A program made the position numbers and the translations under genes. Below, in pieces: positions 29,681-37,516 of a stretch of DNA of 64,000 nt. Below the pieces are notes generated by a model that was given only the letters and a program-made list of their open reading frames with translations, was not told the origin of the DNA and searched no databases. Source of the stretch: Methylotenera sp. Lineage in GTDB: Bacteria; Pseudomonadota; Gammaproteobacteria; Burkholderiales; Methylophilaceae. Within the stretch, counting starts at the first letter, position 1. Every line of letters begins with the position of its first letter. The stretch lies in NCBI GenBank assembly GCA_020622105.1, contig JAHRYP010000001.1:125194-189193 (forward strand), given 5' to 3'.

Positions 29681-29875
29681 GGTCGGTCTCGACCGACAGT
29701 CGAGATACTTTTTCTTGCTTAGCCAAGAAAAAGTATCCAAAAAGAAGGCTACCCTCAGCCATTTGTTTCCTGTGTTGCTCATCATGATGGGCGGCAATCG
29801 GAAACTCGCTACGCTCAAACAGCCGATTGCCGAGTACCCCCATCATGATTGCGCTACTCGGCATGGCTGAAGGGG
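29681..29875 (+). repeat. Structured dispersed repeat, copy A
   Basis: Non-coding element filling the folP-glmM gap. Hairpin P1: CTCGAC-CGACA-GTCGAG. Hairpin P2 (29705-29736): ATACTTTTTCTTG-CTTAGC-CAAGAAAAAGTAT, perfect. P3: outer stem CCCTCAGCC with GGCTGA-A-GGGG, enclosing ATCATGATGGG/CCCATCATGAT and GGCAATCGG/CCGATTGCC. Boxes AAACTCGC, CGCTCAAACA and TGCGCTACTCGGC lie outside the helices. Other copies in this window keep the same helices with different sequences. The ORF at 29667-29948 minus is a shadow of this repeat. Confidence 0.85.
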
Positions 29876-29889
29876 ATAATGTGGCGTGT

Positions 29890-29916
29890 GAAGTAGCTGA
29901 AGTAGCTGAAGTAGCT
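29890..29916 (+). repeat. Three tandem 9-bp repeats
   Basis: GAAGTAGCT is repeated exactly three times immediately downstream of repeat copy A and 25 nt upstream of the glmM start. It is a multiple of three but lies in no supported ORF. Confidence 0.75.
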
Positions 29917-29941
29917 AAATAGAATAGTGGAAAAGATAAAA

Positions 29942-31300
29942 ATGACAAAAAAATATTTTGGTACTGATGGTATTCGTGGTCGCGTCGGTGATGCGTTGAT
30001 CACACCGGAGTTCGTGATGCGTCTTGGCTATGCGGCTGGCCGTGTGTTGACCAGCCTGGATAGCAATCTTGCCAAAGGTGCGCATCCGGGGGTGCTGATC
30101 GGTAAAGATACCCGTATTTCAGGTTACATGCTTGAAGCTGCTCTTGAAGCCGGGTTGTCGGCGGCAGGTGTTGATGTTCTGCTCACAGGCCCAATGCCAA
30201 CACCGGCAGTGGCTTACCTGACACGCGCATTGCGTGCGCAGGCCGGTATTGTGATCTCAGCATCACACAACCCATATTACGATAACGGCATCAAGTTCTT
30301 TTCAAGTCTTGGCACTAAGCTGCCGGATGATGTAGAACATGCGATTGAAGCTGCACTGGAGCAGCCGATGCAGGTAATGGAATCAGACAAGCTTGGCAAA
30401 GCGCGTCGTATTGATGACGCTGCCGGTCGTTATGTCGAGTTTTGTAAGAGCACTTTTCCTAACCAGCTGGATCTGCGCGGTCTAAAAATTGTGCTGGATT
30501 GCGCACATGGTGCTACTTACCATGTAGCACCACCAGTTTTCCATGAGCTTGGTGCTGAAATCATTAGTATTGGCAATAAACCTGATGGCTTGAATATCAA
30601 CGAGCAAGTCGGCTCCACACATCCGCAGGCTTTGCAAAAGGCGGTTGTTGAACATGGTGCTGATCTTGGTATTGCATTTGATGGTGACGGCGACCGCGTG
30701 ATGATGGTTGCTGCCGATGGGCAGCTGCTGGATGGTGACCAGTTACTGTACATTATTGCTTCCTCACGTCAGCAAGAGGGTTGCTTGGCAGGCGGTGTTG
30801 TCGGTACATTGATGACAAATCTGGCACTGGAGCATAAGCTGGCCGCGATGAATATTCCGTTTGCGCGTGCCAAAGTAGGTGACCGCTATGTACTGGAATT
30901 ATTGAATCAGAATAGCTGGCAATTGGGCGGTGAGAATTCGGGTCATATTCTGACGCTGGATAAACACAGCAGTGGGGATGGCATTATTGCTGCACTACAG
31001 GTTTTACATGCGGTGATTCAAAGCGGTAAAACATTAGGCCAGTTAAGGGCCGAGCTCACGCTTTATCCGCAGGTTTTGATTAATGTTAAAACTGCCAAAA
31101 AAATTGATCTGGCAACACATACGGCAATTCAGGCATCTGTGCAGGCTGCAGAACACGAGCTAGCGAATAGTGGCCGTGTATTGTTGCGGGCGTCTGGTAC
31201 TGAGCCAAAAATTCGCGTGATGGTCGAAGGTGAAAATCAGCAGCAAGTACAGGCACTGGCAGAAAAGATTGCAGGAGTCGTTACCGCTGCGACCGCTTGA
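29942..31300 (+). CDS. glmM: Phosphoglucosamine mutase
   Basis: Converts glucosamine-6-phosphate to glucosamine-1-phosphate for UDP-GlcNAc, feeding peptidoglycan and lipid A. Motifs: [14 protein letters not shown] at the N-terminus, the phosphoserine loop [19 protein letters not shown] near residue 100, the metal loop [12 protein letters not shown] near residue 240, sugar loop GGENSGHI near residue 325, and the phosphate-binding [15 protein letters not shown] near the end. The ORF track starts at GTG 29927, but ATG 29942 ([10 protein letters not shown], 452 residues) matches the family and has GTGGAAA upstream. Confidence 0.96.
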   Translation: MTKKYFGTDGIRGRVGDALITPEFVMRLGYAAGRVLTSLDSNLAKGAHPGVLIGKDTRISGYMLEAALEAGLSAAGVDVLLTGPMPTPAVAYLTRALRAQAGIVISASHNPYYDNGIKFFSSLGTKLPDDVEHAIEAALEQPMQVMESDKLGKARRIDDAAGRYVEFCKSTFPNQLDLRGLKIVLDCAHGATYHVAPPVFHELGAEIISIGNKPDGLNINEQVGSTHPQALQKAVVEHGADLGIAFDGDGDRVMMVAADGQLLDGDQLLYIIASSRQQEGCLAGGVVGTLMTNLALEHKLAAMNIPFARAKVGDRYVLELLNQNSWQLGGENSGHILTLDKHSSGDGIIAALQVLHAVIQSGKTLGQLRAELTLYPQVLINVKTAKKIDLATHTAIQASVQAAEHELANSGRVLLRASGTEPKIRVMVEGENQQQVQALAEKIAGVVTAATA

Positions 31301-31319
31301 TTAGCTGATCATCAGCTAA
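31301..31319 (+). terminator. Perfect palindrome directly after glmM
   Basis: TTAGCTGAT-C-ATCAGCTAA begins on the base after the glmM stop codon. The single-base centre and absence of a T-run make it an atypical terminator; it may instead be a 3'-end stabilising hairpin or a protein site. Confidence 0.45.
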
Positions 31320-31359
31320 ACAGGTAATCCAGGGGTACACTCGCAACGCGTGCGCAAAA

Positions 31360-31399
31360 CCTTCATGTTATATTCATAAAATATTCACATTGACATGAC
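31360..31399 (+). promoter_or_regulatory. Pho-box-like 11-bp direct repeats upstream of the PAP2 gene
   Basis: TTCAT, TTCAT and TTCAC occur at 31362, 31373 and 31384, exactly 11 nt apart, the helical period of PhoB half-sites (consensus CTGTCATAAAT). TATTCATAAAATATTCAC (31371-31388) is the best box. No good -10 lies at the expected 10-nt distance, so this site is weaker evidence than the one upstream of the next gene. Confidence 0.4.
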
Positions 31400-31404
31400 A
31401 AGCT

Positions 31405-31431
31405 AGCTCCAATTCCATTTGGATTGGAGCT
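31405..31431 (+). promoter_or_regulatory. Hairpin sequestering the PAP2 Shine-Dalgarno
   Basis: AGCTCCAATTCC-ATTT-GGATTGGAGCT folds into an 11-bp stem with one bulged base. Its 3' arm contains the GGAG that is 6 nt upstream of ATG 31436, so translation should require the stem to open. Confidence 0.6.
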
Positions 31432-31435
31432 GAAA

Positions 31436-31981
31436 ATGCCTTTAAAAATAAAAACCTATCTATACCGCATGCATCAGTTTGATAGCAATATGTGCGTGGC
31501 GTTTAATCATAGTAGCCAGTATCGAATGATACGCGATAGTTTCAGGCTGGTAAGCCGACTTGGCGATGGTGTGTTCTGGTATGGCTTGATGTTTGCAATC
31601 CTCGTATTTCAAGGCAGCGATGGCATGCGACCGGTGCTGCATATGGCAGCTGCCGGCTTGTGTGGCACATTGCTATACAAATGGTTAAAGGCTAAAACAC
31701 TGCGTCCGCGCCCATATCAGGTGCGCCAGGAAATTAACTTGGCGGCGCTGCCTCTAGATAAATTCAGCTTTCCATCCGGCCATACGCTGCATGCTGTTTT
31801 GTTCAGCGTCATTGCGCTAAATTACTATCCGCAGTTATCAGTGATATTGCTACCGTTTACATTCATGGTGGGTTTATCGCGAGTGGTACTTGGCCTGCAT
31901 TACCCTAGTGATGTTGTAGCAGGCGCTTTGCTTGGTTCAGCGGTTGCAGGATTATCTTTTTTGCTTGTGTCATCGTTTTAA
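31436..31981 (+). CDS. PAP2-family membrane phosphatase
   Basis: A 181-residue protein with several transmembrane segments and all three PAP2 active-site motifs: KAKTLRPRPYQ (K-x6-RP type), FPSGHTLHAVLF and SRVVLGLHYPSD. Such enzymes dephosphorylate phosphatidate, phosphatidylglycerophosphate or undecaprenyl pyrophosphate at the membrane. The ORF track begins at TTG 31424; ATG 31436 is better because GGAG precedes it. It is followed by a lipid-type glycosyltransferase, and both genes have Pho-box-like repeats, so a role in phosphate-limited lipid remodelling is plausible but inferred. Confidence 0.88.
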   Translation: MPLKIKTYLYRMHQFDSNMCVAFNHSSQYRMIRDSFRLVSRLGDGVFWYGLMFAILVFQGSDGMRPVLHMAAAGLCGTLLYKWLKAKTLRPRPYQVRQEINLAALPLDKFSFPSGHTLHAVLFSVIALNYYPQLSVILLPFTFMVGLSRVVLGLHYPSDVVAGALLGSAVAGLSFLLVSSF

Positions 31982-32066
31982 TAGCTTTACCGCGGGCATG
32001 GGCCATCTTTTCTATAGAAACTTAACTTTTTATTTTCAATAGTTCAAGTATTTGTTTTTATTGTCA

Positions 32067-32100
32067 TATTCATCAAACTGTCATAAAGCTTGCCTATATT
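32067..32100 (+). promoter_or_regulatory. Putative PhoB-dependent promoter
   Basis: TATTCAT-CAAA-CTGTCAT (32067-32084): the second half-site matches the Pho-box consensus 7 of 7, the first 4 of 7, with the standard 4-nt spacer. Exactly 10 nt later comes the -10 TATATT (32095-32100) with no -35, which is the E. coli Pho promoter layout. The target is the glycosyltransferase starting at 32146. Confidence 0.65.
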
Positions 32101-32145
32101 GGAGACATAATATTGTTTTACTACATGCAATGAGGCTAGGTTCGA

Positions 32146-33372
32146 ATGAAAATTCTATATATCTCAGATGTTTATTTTCCACGTGTAAATGGTGTCTCAA
32201 CCTCTATACGCACTTTTGTTAAACAGATGCAAAGCTTGGGCCACGAGGTGCATTTGATTGCGCCCGAATATGCTGCTAGTACAGAAGATGAAGCCTGGAT
32301 AAGACGTATCCCCGCACGTAGTATCTACTTTGACCCTGAAGATAAATTAATGAAGTGGGGCGCTGTGATGCAAAGGCTGCCCGGGCTGCGCCGCGAAAAT
32401 TACGATCTTATTCATGTGCATACGCCTTTTGTTGCGCATTATCTGGGGCTCAGGCTTGCACGTGAGTTGAATGTGCCTTGCGTTGAAACTTATCACACAT
32501 TTTTTGAAGACTACTTGCATCATTATTTACCATGGATTCCCAAGCTGGTTGCGCGCGGTCTCGCACGCGCAATTTCCAAGCGTCAGTGTAATGCTGTAGA
32601 TGCGATTGTGGCGCCATCCACACCAATGCTGAGTGTGTTACGCGCCTATGGTGTAAAAGCTGCTGCCGAGGTAATACCTACCGGGCTGCAGGAGCATAGT
32701 TTCAAAGATGCAGATGGCAAAGCCTTTAGACTCAAGTATGGCATTCCATTAGAACGCCCGATGCTATTGTTTGTTGGGCGCGTGGCATTTGAAAAGAACA
32801 TCAGTTTTTTACTTGAAATGACGAAGGTGTTAATTAAACAACATCCGGATGCGCTGTTGGTTGTGGCCGGTCAAGGTCCAGCAGAGAAAAGCCTGCATAA
32901 GCTGGCTGCAGATCTTGGGCTGGATAACAATATAAAATTTATTGGCTACCTTGATCGCAATACCGAGTTGAATGCGTGTTATCAGGCGGCCGATATATTT
33001 GTGTTCTCCTCAAAAAGTGAAACACAAGGCTTGGTTCTGCTTGAAGCCATGGCGCAAGGTACACCAGTCGTTGCGATTGCTGAACTTGGCACTGCATCGA
33101 TACTTGTAGAAGGGAAAGGTGCGTTGATTGCACCGGATAACATCGAGCGTTTTGCAGACAAAGTGCATTACTTACTGAAGTATCCAGAAGACCGCTATGA
33201 ATTAGGCAAAGCGGCATTGAAATATGCCACAGAAAACTGGACTGCAAAATTACAGGCAGAACGTATGTTGCATTTTTATCATCATGTTAAAAGTGTGCAT
33301 CAGGCAAGCGATGAAAATACGCGGATTCCAATATCTTTAGCTGAAAGTAAACAGGTGAATGTTGAGTTCTAG
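32146..33372 (+). CDS. Glycosyltransferase GT4, MgtA/mannosyl- or glucosyl-lipid type
   Basis: A 408-residue GT-B enzyme. The N-terminus MKILYISDVYFPRVNGVSTSIRTFVKQMQSLGHEVHLIAPEY, with the glycine/asparagine loop PRVNGVSTS, and YDLIHVHTPFVAHYLGLRLARELNVPCVETYHTFFEDYLHHY are typical of the group that glycosylates diacylglycerol or phosphatidylinositol-like lipids. The donor domain has LLFVGRVAFEKNISFLLE and the EETQGLVLLEAMAQGTPVV-type motif here written SETQGLVLLEAMAQGTPVVA. The upstream Pho-type promoter suggests synthesis of a phosphorus-free glycolipid during phosphate starvation; the true substrate is not known. Confidence 0.85.
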   Translation: MKILYISDVYFPRVNGVSTSIRTFVKQMQSLGHEVHLIAPEYAASTEDEAWIRRIPARSIYFDPEDKLMKWGAVMQRLPGLRRENYDLIHVHTPFVAHYLGLRLARELNVPCVETYHTFFEDYLHHYLPWIPKLVARGLARAISKRQCNAVDAIVAPSTPMLSVLRAYGVKAAAEVIPTGLQEHSFKDADGKAFRLKYGIPLERPMLLFVGRVAFEKNISFLLEMTKVLIKQHPDALLVVAGQGPAEKSLHKLAADLGLDNNIKFIGYLDRNTELNACYQAADIFVFSSKSETQGLVLLEAMAQGTPVVAIAELGTASILVEGKGALIAPDNIERFADKVHYLLKYPEDRYELGKAALKYATENWTAKLQAERMLHFYHHVKSVHQASDENTRIPISLAESKQVNVEF

Positions 33373-33528
33373 ATAGAGGATGAATTGAATTTTGCAATCG
33401 GAAATTTAAATAGCTGAGATAAATGATTGATAGCTAAAGATGGTAACCCCGTTTGTATAGTTGCATGATAGGCGAGTATAGTAGTCGGAATAGACATTAA
33501 TTGCTTTAACACGTAAGTAAGGAAAATT

Positions 33529-34011
33529 ATGTCAATCCATGTCGAGGCTATAAAGACGCTGTCTGCTGCTGATTATCGTATTATCGAAAAGGAGCATCAG
33601 TTGCTGGAGAAGTTTCTGAGTGATCTTAGAGATGCCTGTTCCTGCAGTAAGCAGGAAAACCTGCCGGACTGCAGTCGCTGCGATCATGAGAAGCAGACTT
33701 CATGTCAGGGGCGCTTACCTTCGTTTCTATATTACGTAATTGACCTCGCCGCTGATCATTTTGATCATGAAGAAGCCATTATGTTAAGCCGGCCTCACGT
33801 GACTGAAGACTATGAATATTTTCGTACGCACAAGCTTGCCCATGCTGAAATTATGCAAAAACTGAATGATCTGGTAGATGAATGCTTTGCATCGGATCGT
33901 GAAAGCAATACGGCTGAAATCTATATTCGGTTTTATGGAAAGCTTTCAAATATGTTTGAAGAGCATGACAGGTCTTTTGATGACCCGTTTATTTTATCAA
34001 CTAAAACTTAG
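33529..34011 (+). CDS. Hemerythrin-like protein with a cysteine-rich insertion
   Basis: A 160-residue helical-bundle protein carrying the di-iron ligand pattern of hemerythrin domains: H23 in IIEKEHQLL, H77-x-x-x-E81 in HFDHEEAIM, H101 and H105 in HKLAHAE, and a late EEHDRSFDDPF. Between the first two helices is an unusual five-cysteine stretch (C37, C39, C48, C51, C59: CSCSK..CSRC..SC). Possible roles are oxygen, redox or metal sensing; none is proved. It starts at ATG 33529 with AAGGAAAA upstream. The 156-nt gap before it shows no clear promoter. Confidence 0.8.
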   Translation: MSIHVEAIKTLSAADYRIIEKEHQLLEKFLSDLRDACSCSKQENLPDCSRCDHEKQTSCQGRLPSFLYYVIDLAADHFDHEEAIMLSRPHVTEDYEYFRTHKLAHAEIMQKLNDLVDECFASDRESNTAEIYIRFYGKLSNMFEEHDRSFDDPFILSTKT

Positions 34012-34029
34012 ACCGGTTTGCTGCTCATG

Positions 34030-34049
34030 CCTGAACCTCATGGTTTAGG
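34030..34049. terminator. Hairpin between the hemerythrin gene and envC
   Basis: CCTGAACC-TCAT-GGTTTAGG is an 8-bp stem with one G-T pair between convergent genes. It lacks a T-run, so it is a tentative terminator. Confidence 0.35.
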
Positions 34050-34084
34050 AGGTTGTTGCGTTACAGGCTTTCATTAAATGAATA

Positions 34085-35356
34085 TCAATTCAAATTACTC
34101 CAGGATAGCGGATCGAACGGCCGGCTCTGACGTCTGAGTTCATAATATAAACCGTTAGTTTCGTTACCGCCGCTATTGCCAACATAAGCAATTGCATCAC
34201 CGCTACGCACGCTATCGCCAGCCTGTTTCAACACGGCCTGATTGTTACCATATAGGCTCATGTAGCCACTGCCATGATCTACAATGATCAGGTTGCCAAA
34301 GCCCCTTAACCAGTCTGAGAACACAACACGTCCGCTCGCGACAGATCTCACTTCTGCCCCTTCACTGGCTCTGATGAACAGGCCCTTCCAAGAAATACCG
34401 CTATCTGCGCGGTTAGCGCCAAACCTGTTGGTGACGTCGCCGCGCACCGGCAGCCTTAACTTGCCTTTAAGTGCGGCAAAGTTGATGCCGGATAAGTCAT
34501 CACTAGGTAGCGCATTATTACTTGCCACTACTTCGTTACTAGGATTACTTGCTTCGTCTGAAGACGAATTATTATTTTTTCTTACCACAACTTTTTTGCT
34601 TGGCTTGGGTTTAGCCCTGGCGATTTGTGCCAGACGTGCGACCAGTTGTGCCAGCCGTTTTTCGTCACGGCTGAGTTTTTTAATCTCGCTGCGTTGGGCA
34701 GTAATCTGCTGTGAAAGTGACTTCACAACTTTAGATTTTGCAGCCTTTTGCTGCTGCAATGCCTGGCGCTCCTGAATCTGTTTATTTTTGAGGTCGGCTA
34801 CTTGCTGCAGGGCAGCAGCGGTTTCTTCATTCAGCCTGCTGATCTTTGTCAGGCTATCCTGCATTTGCCTGATAGTTTCAGCACGTGCTTTTGCAATATA
34901 TGAAAAGTAGTGCACGTCACGGGCAATCTGGCTAGGTTTTTCACTTTGTAGAATCATGCGCAGATAGCTTTGCTGGCCATACACATACTGCTGGTAAAGC
35001 TGGCCGCTTAGCAATTTCTGGTGTTGTGCCAGCGCTTGATTGGTAGCGTTTGAATCAGCCTGCAGTTTACTGAGTGTTTTTTTGTTTTCCTGCTGGCGCT
35101 GATTGATTTCATACAGCTTCTTATTGGCTTCACTGATGGCTATTTCGCTTTCTTTCAAAGCGTCCGCCGCATCTTTGTGCGCCTCCTGCGAGCTATTCAG
35201 CTCCTTTTTGAGCGACTCCAGACGTTCATGCACATCATTTAGCGTACGTTTTGTCTGTTCCGGTTTATTTTCAGCATATGCCACTGGCACATGCAGTAAT
35301 GCTGCGGCCATAAAGGCTGTGCATACGGCTGCTTGAAAGAAACGATATAGCCTCAT
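34085..35356 (-). CDS. envC: EnvC-like murein hydrolase activator (M23 domain)
   Basis: Periplasmic protein that in E. coli activates amidases at the division septum. A signal peptide (MRLYRFFQAAVCTAFMAAALLHVPVAYA) is followed by a long coiled coil (about residues 35-240, rich in Gln/Lys/Glu/Ala) and a C-terminal LytM/M23 domain with GDVTNRFGANRADSGISWKGLFIRA and IIVDHGSGYMSLYGNNQAVL. The HxxxD and HxH zinc ligands of active M23 peptidases are incomplete, as in EnvC. The ORF track starts at TTG 35386 (433 aa); ATG 35356 puts the signal peptide at the N-terminus and is preferred. It follows gpmI closely, as in many proteobacteria. Confidence 0.88.
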   Translation of the reverse strand: MRLYRFFQAAVCTAFMAAALLHVPVAYAENKPEQTKRTLNDVHERLESLKKELNSSQEAHKDAADALKESEIAISEANKKLYEINQRQQENKKTLSKLQADSNATNQALAQHQKLLSGQLYQQYVYGQQSYLRMILQSEKPSQIARDVHYFSYIAKARAETIRQMQDSLTKISRLNEETAAALQQVADLKNKQIQERQALQQQKAAKSKVVKSLSQQITAQRSEIKKLSRDEKRLAQLVARLAQIARAKPKPSKKVVVRKNNNSSSDEASNPSNEVVASNNALPSDDLSGINFAALKGKLRLPVRGDVTNRFGANRADSGISWKGLFIRASEGAEVRSVASGRVVFSDWLRGFGNLIIVDHGSGYMSLYGNNQAVLKQAGDSVRSGDAIAYVGNSGGNETNGLYYELRRQSRPFDPLSWSNLN

Positions 35357-35388
35357 TGAAATCAGGTGTTGAATCGGTTGCGTCAAAA

Positions 35389-36942
35389 TCAGTTTTTAAG
35401 CTGTAACAAGTTTTTGCCTGTCATTTCTGCTGGCTGGGGCAGACCCATCATGTACAGCAATGTCGGCGCCAGGTCTGACAGTGCACCACTTTCGTTCAAG
35501 TCAGCGTGCCTGCCAATATAGATGAGCGGAACCAGATTGGTCGTGTGCTGAGTATGCGGCTGATTGTTTGTTACGTCATACATGAGCTCGGCATTGCCGT
35601 GATCCGCTGTAATCAGCACTTCCCCGCCTATGCTTTGCATGGCATTGACGACGCGTCCAATACAGATATCGAGAGCTTCCACCGCCTCAGTTGCCGCTTT
35701 TAAGTTGCCGGAGTGGCCAACCATGTCACAATTGGCAAAGTTACAGATAATGGCATTGTATTTTTTGCTGGTAATGGCTTCTTCCAGCCTGTCGGTTACT
35801 TCAAATGCACTCATTTCCGGTTGCAAATCATAGGTTTCGACTTTAGGCGATGGCACCAGAATCCTGTCTTCACCGGCAAAAACGGTTTCTTCTCCGCCAT
35901 TAAAGAAAAATGTGACGTGCGGATATTTCTCGGTTTCTGCGATGCGCAGTTGTGTTAAGCCGAGTGCTGATAAATATTCACCAAAGGTGTTGTTCACCTG
36001 CTGTGGCGGAAAAATTACAGTCGCTTTCGTTTCTTTTTTGTCATACATGGTGAGCGTGAAGTAACCAGCCAGTTTAGGCACATGGCGGCGATGGAATCCA
36101 TCAAACTCTTCAGCCAGCAGAGCATGAGTGAGCTGGCGTGCGCGGTCAGAGCGAAAGTTCATGAACACCACAAGGTCGCCATCTTCCAGCTTGATTGGGG
36201 CTTCGCCGGCTTTATGTATTGCCGTGGTTTTAACGAATTCATCATTCTCGCCACGCGCGTAGGCATCCTCTAAGCCTTTTGCTGCGCTTTCGGCAGTAAA
36301 CTCACCTTCACCTTCGGTAAAAAGTTTATAGGCAGCCTCAACGCGCGGCCAGCGTTTATCACGGTCCATGCCGTAAAAACGGCCGCTGATAGAGGCGATT
36401 TTGCCCACGCCTAATCTTGTGCATTCATTTTCTAGTGCTTCAATATAAGGTGCTGCGCTGACTGGAGGTGTGTCTCGTCCATCAAGAAAAGCGTGAACAT
36501 AAACTTTATGCAGGCCGAGTTTTGCCGCCATTTCTACCATGGCATGAATATGCGTCTGATGGCTATGCACGCCACCATCTGACAATAAGCCAAAAATATG
36601 TAAGGCTTTATCATTGTTTTTGATGTTGATTAGTGCAGGTTTTAACTCAGGATGCTCAAAGAACTCACCGCTGGCGATGTTGTTATTAATGCGCTCAAAA
36701 TCCTGAAATATGATGCGTCCGGCGCCGATGTTAAGGTGACCGACTTCTGAGTTACCCATTTGTCCATCCGGCAGCCCTACATAATGCTCTGAGGCGTTAA
36801 TCAGCGTATGCGGAAAATTTTTCCACAGCGCATCCAGGTTTGGTTTTTTTGCCTGGGCAATTGCGTTATCGCTGATTTCTTCACGGTAGCCAAAGCCATC
36901 TAAAATGAGCAGGCAGACAGGAGTGACATTAGTGGGTGACAT
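35389..36942 (-). CDS. gpmI: 2,3-bisphosphoglycerate-independent phosphoglycerate mutase
   Basis: Interconverts 3- and 2-phosphoglycerate using two Mn ions. It has 517 residues, the usual size. Motifs: LLILDGFGYREEISDNAIAQAKKPNLD (first metal aspartate), the phosphoserine in GQMGNSEVGHLNIGAGRIIFQD near residue 62, HIFGLLSDGGVHSHQTHIHAM, VHAFLDGRDTPP, and the distal NFANCDMVGHSGN and ITADHGNAELM metal sites. It is divergent from the rhodanese gene across a 156-nt region with a 12-bp inverted repeat. RBS AAGGTAA precedes ATG 36942. Confidence 0.97.
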   Translation of the reverse strand: MSPTNVTPVCLLILDGFGYREEISDNAIAQAKKPNLDALWKNFPHTLINASEHYVGLPDGQMGNSEVGHLNIGAGRIIFQDFERINNNIASGEFFEHPELKPALINIKNNDKALHIFGLLSDGGVHSHQTHIHAMVEMAAKLGLHKVYVHAFLDGRDTPPVSAAPYIEALENECTRLGVGKIASISGRFYGMDRDKRWPRVEAAYKLFTEGEGEFTAESAAKGLEDAYARGENDEFVKTTAIHKAGEAPIKLEDGDLVVFMNFRSDRARQLTHALLAEEFDGFHRRHVPKLAGYFTLTMYDKKETKATVIFPPQQVNNTFGEYLSALGLTQLRIAETEKYPHVTFFFNGGEETVFAGEDRILVPSPKVETYDLQPEMSAFEVTDRLEEAITSKKYNAIICNFANCDMVGHSGNLKAATEAVEALDICIGRVVNAMQSIGGEVLITADHGNAELMYDVTNNQPHTQHTTNLVPLIYIGRHADLNESGALSDLAPTLLYMMGLPQPAEMTGKNLLQLKN

Positions 36943-36967
36943 GATTTTTACCTTAAATATTTCGTAT

Positions 36968-37029
36968 AAATTTATAGTCGCATTTCCACTATTTTAGCCT
37001 AATTACACGTAAAATCTGACTATAAATTT
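36968..37029. promoter_or_regulatory. 12-bp perfect inverted repeat between divergent gpmI and rhodanese genes
   Basis: AAATTTATAGTC (36968-36979) and GACTATAAATTT (37018-37029) are exact inverted copies 38 nt apart. Each contains TATAAAT pointing outward, so they may be matched divergent -10 elements or half-sites of a shared operator. Confidence 0.45.
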
Positions 37030-37098
37030 TAAGCGTGATAATGAACTTGATTTAAGTGTTATGCGCTGATAAGCGAATTCAATATTGAAAGGTGTTAA

Positions 37099-37512
37099 GT
37101 GGAATTTTTTAAAGAAAATGTTTTGTTAATCGGATTAGCCTTAGGTTCCGGCATTATGCTGTTATTGCCGTCATTCAAAAAAGGCGCAGGTGGAGTGCCT
37201 AATCTCGGTACGACTGAAGCGATTAGTCTGATTAACCGCAACAACGCCTTGGTGCTGGATGTCCGTGATGATGCAGAATTTGCAAGCGGTCACATCGTTG
37301 ATGCCAAGCATATACCTTTGGCTAAGCTGGCAGAGCGTTTGAATGAGTTGAATAAATATAAAGACAAGCCAATTCTGGTGAATTGCCAACGCGGTATGCG
37401 TTCGGCCAAGGCCTGTGACATTTTGCGCAAGGCTGAGTTTAAACAGGTAAATAACCTGCAAGGTGGCCTCGACGCATGGATAGCGGCAAAATTACCGGTA
37501 GTGAAAGCGTAA
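37099..37512 (+). CDS. Membrane-anchored rhodanese-like protein
   Basis: A 137-residue protein: one N-terminal transmembrane helix (NVLLIGLALGSGIMLLLPSF) then a rhodanese domain with LVLDVRDDAEFASGHIVDAKHIPLAKL and the active-site cysteine in ILVNCQRGMRSAKACDILRKA. The loop C-Q-R-G-M-R fits sulfurtransfer rather than phosphatase function. It starts at GTG 37099 after AAAGGTG. It heads the cluster rhodanese-grxC-secB, an arrangement common in proteobacteria that suggests thiol/sulfur handling alongside protein export. Confidence 0.88.
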   Translation: MEFFKENVLLIGLALGSGIMLLLPSFKKGAGGVPNLGTTEAISLINRNNALVLDVRDDAEFASGHIVDAKHIPLAKLAERLNELNKYKDKPILVNCQRGMRSAKACDILRKAEFKQVNNLQGGLDAWIAAKLPVVKA

Positions 37513-37516
37513 TTGT

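Noticed and set aside
29667-29948. 93-aa minus-strand ORF containing LLFGYFFLAKQEKVSR
   Set aside because: It is a translation of the P1/P2 hairpins of structured repeat copy A; such ORFs recur wherever the repeat occurs and show no independent coding signal.
32136-32152. GGTTCGAAT phrase resembling a tRNA T-loop
   Set aside because: No acceptor, D or anticodon stems fit around it; it is the leader of the glycosyltransferase gene.
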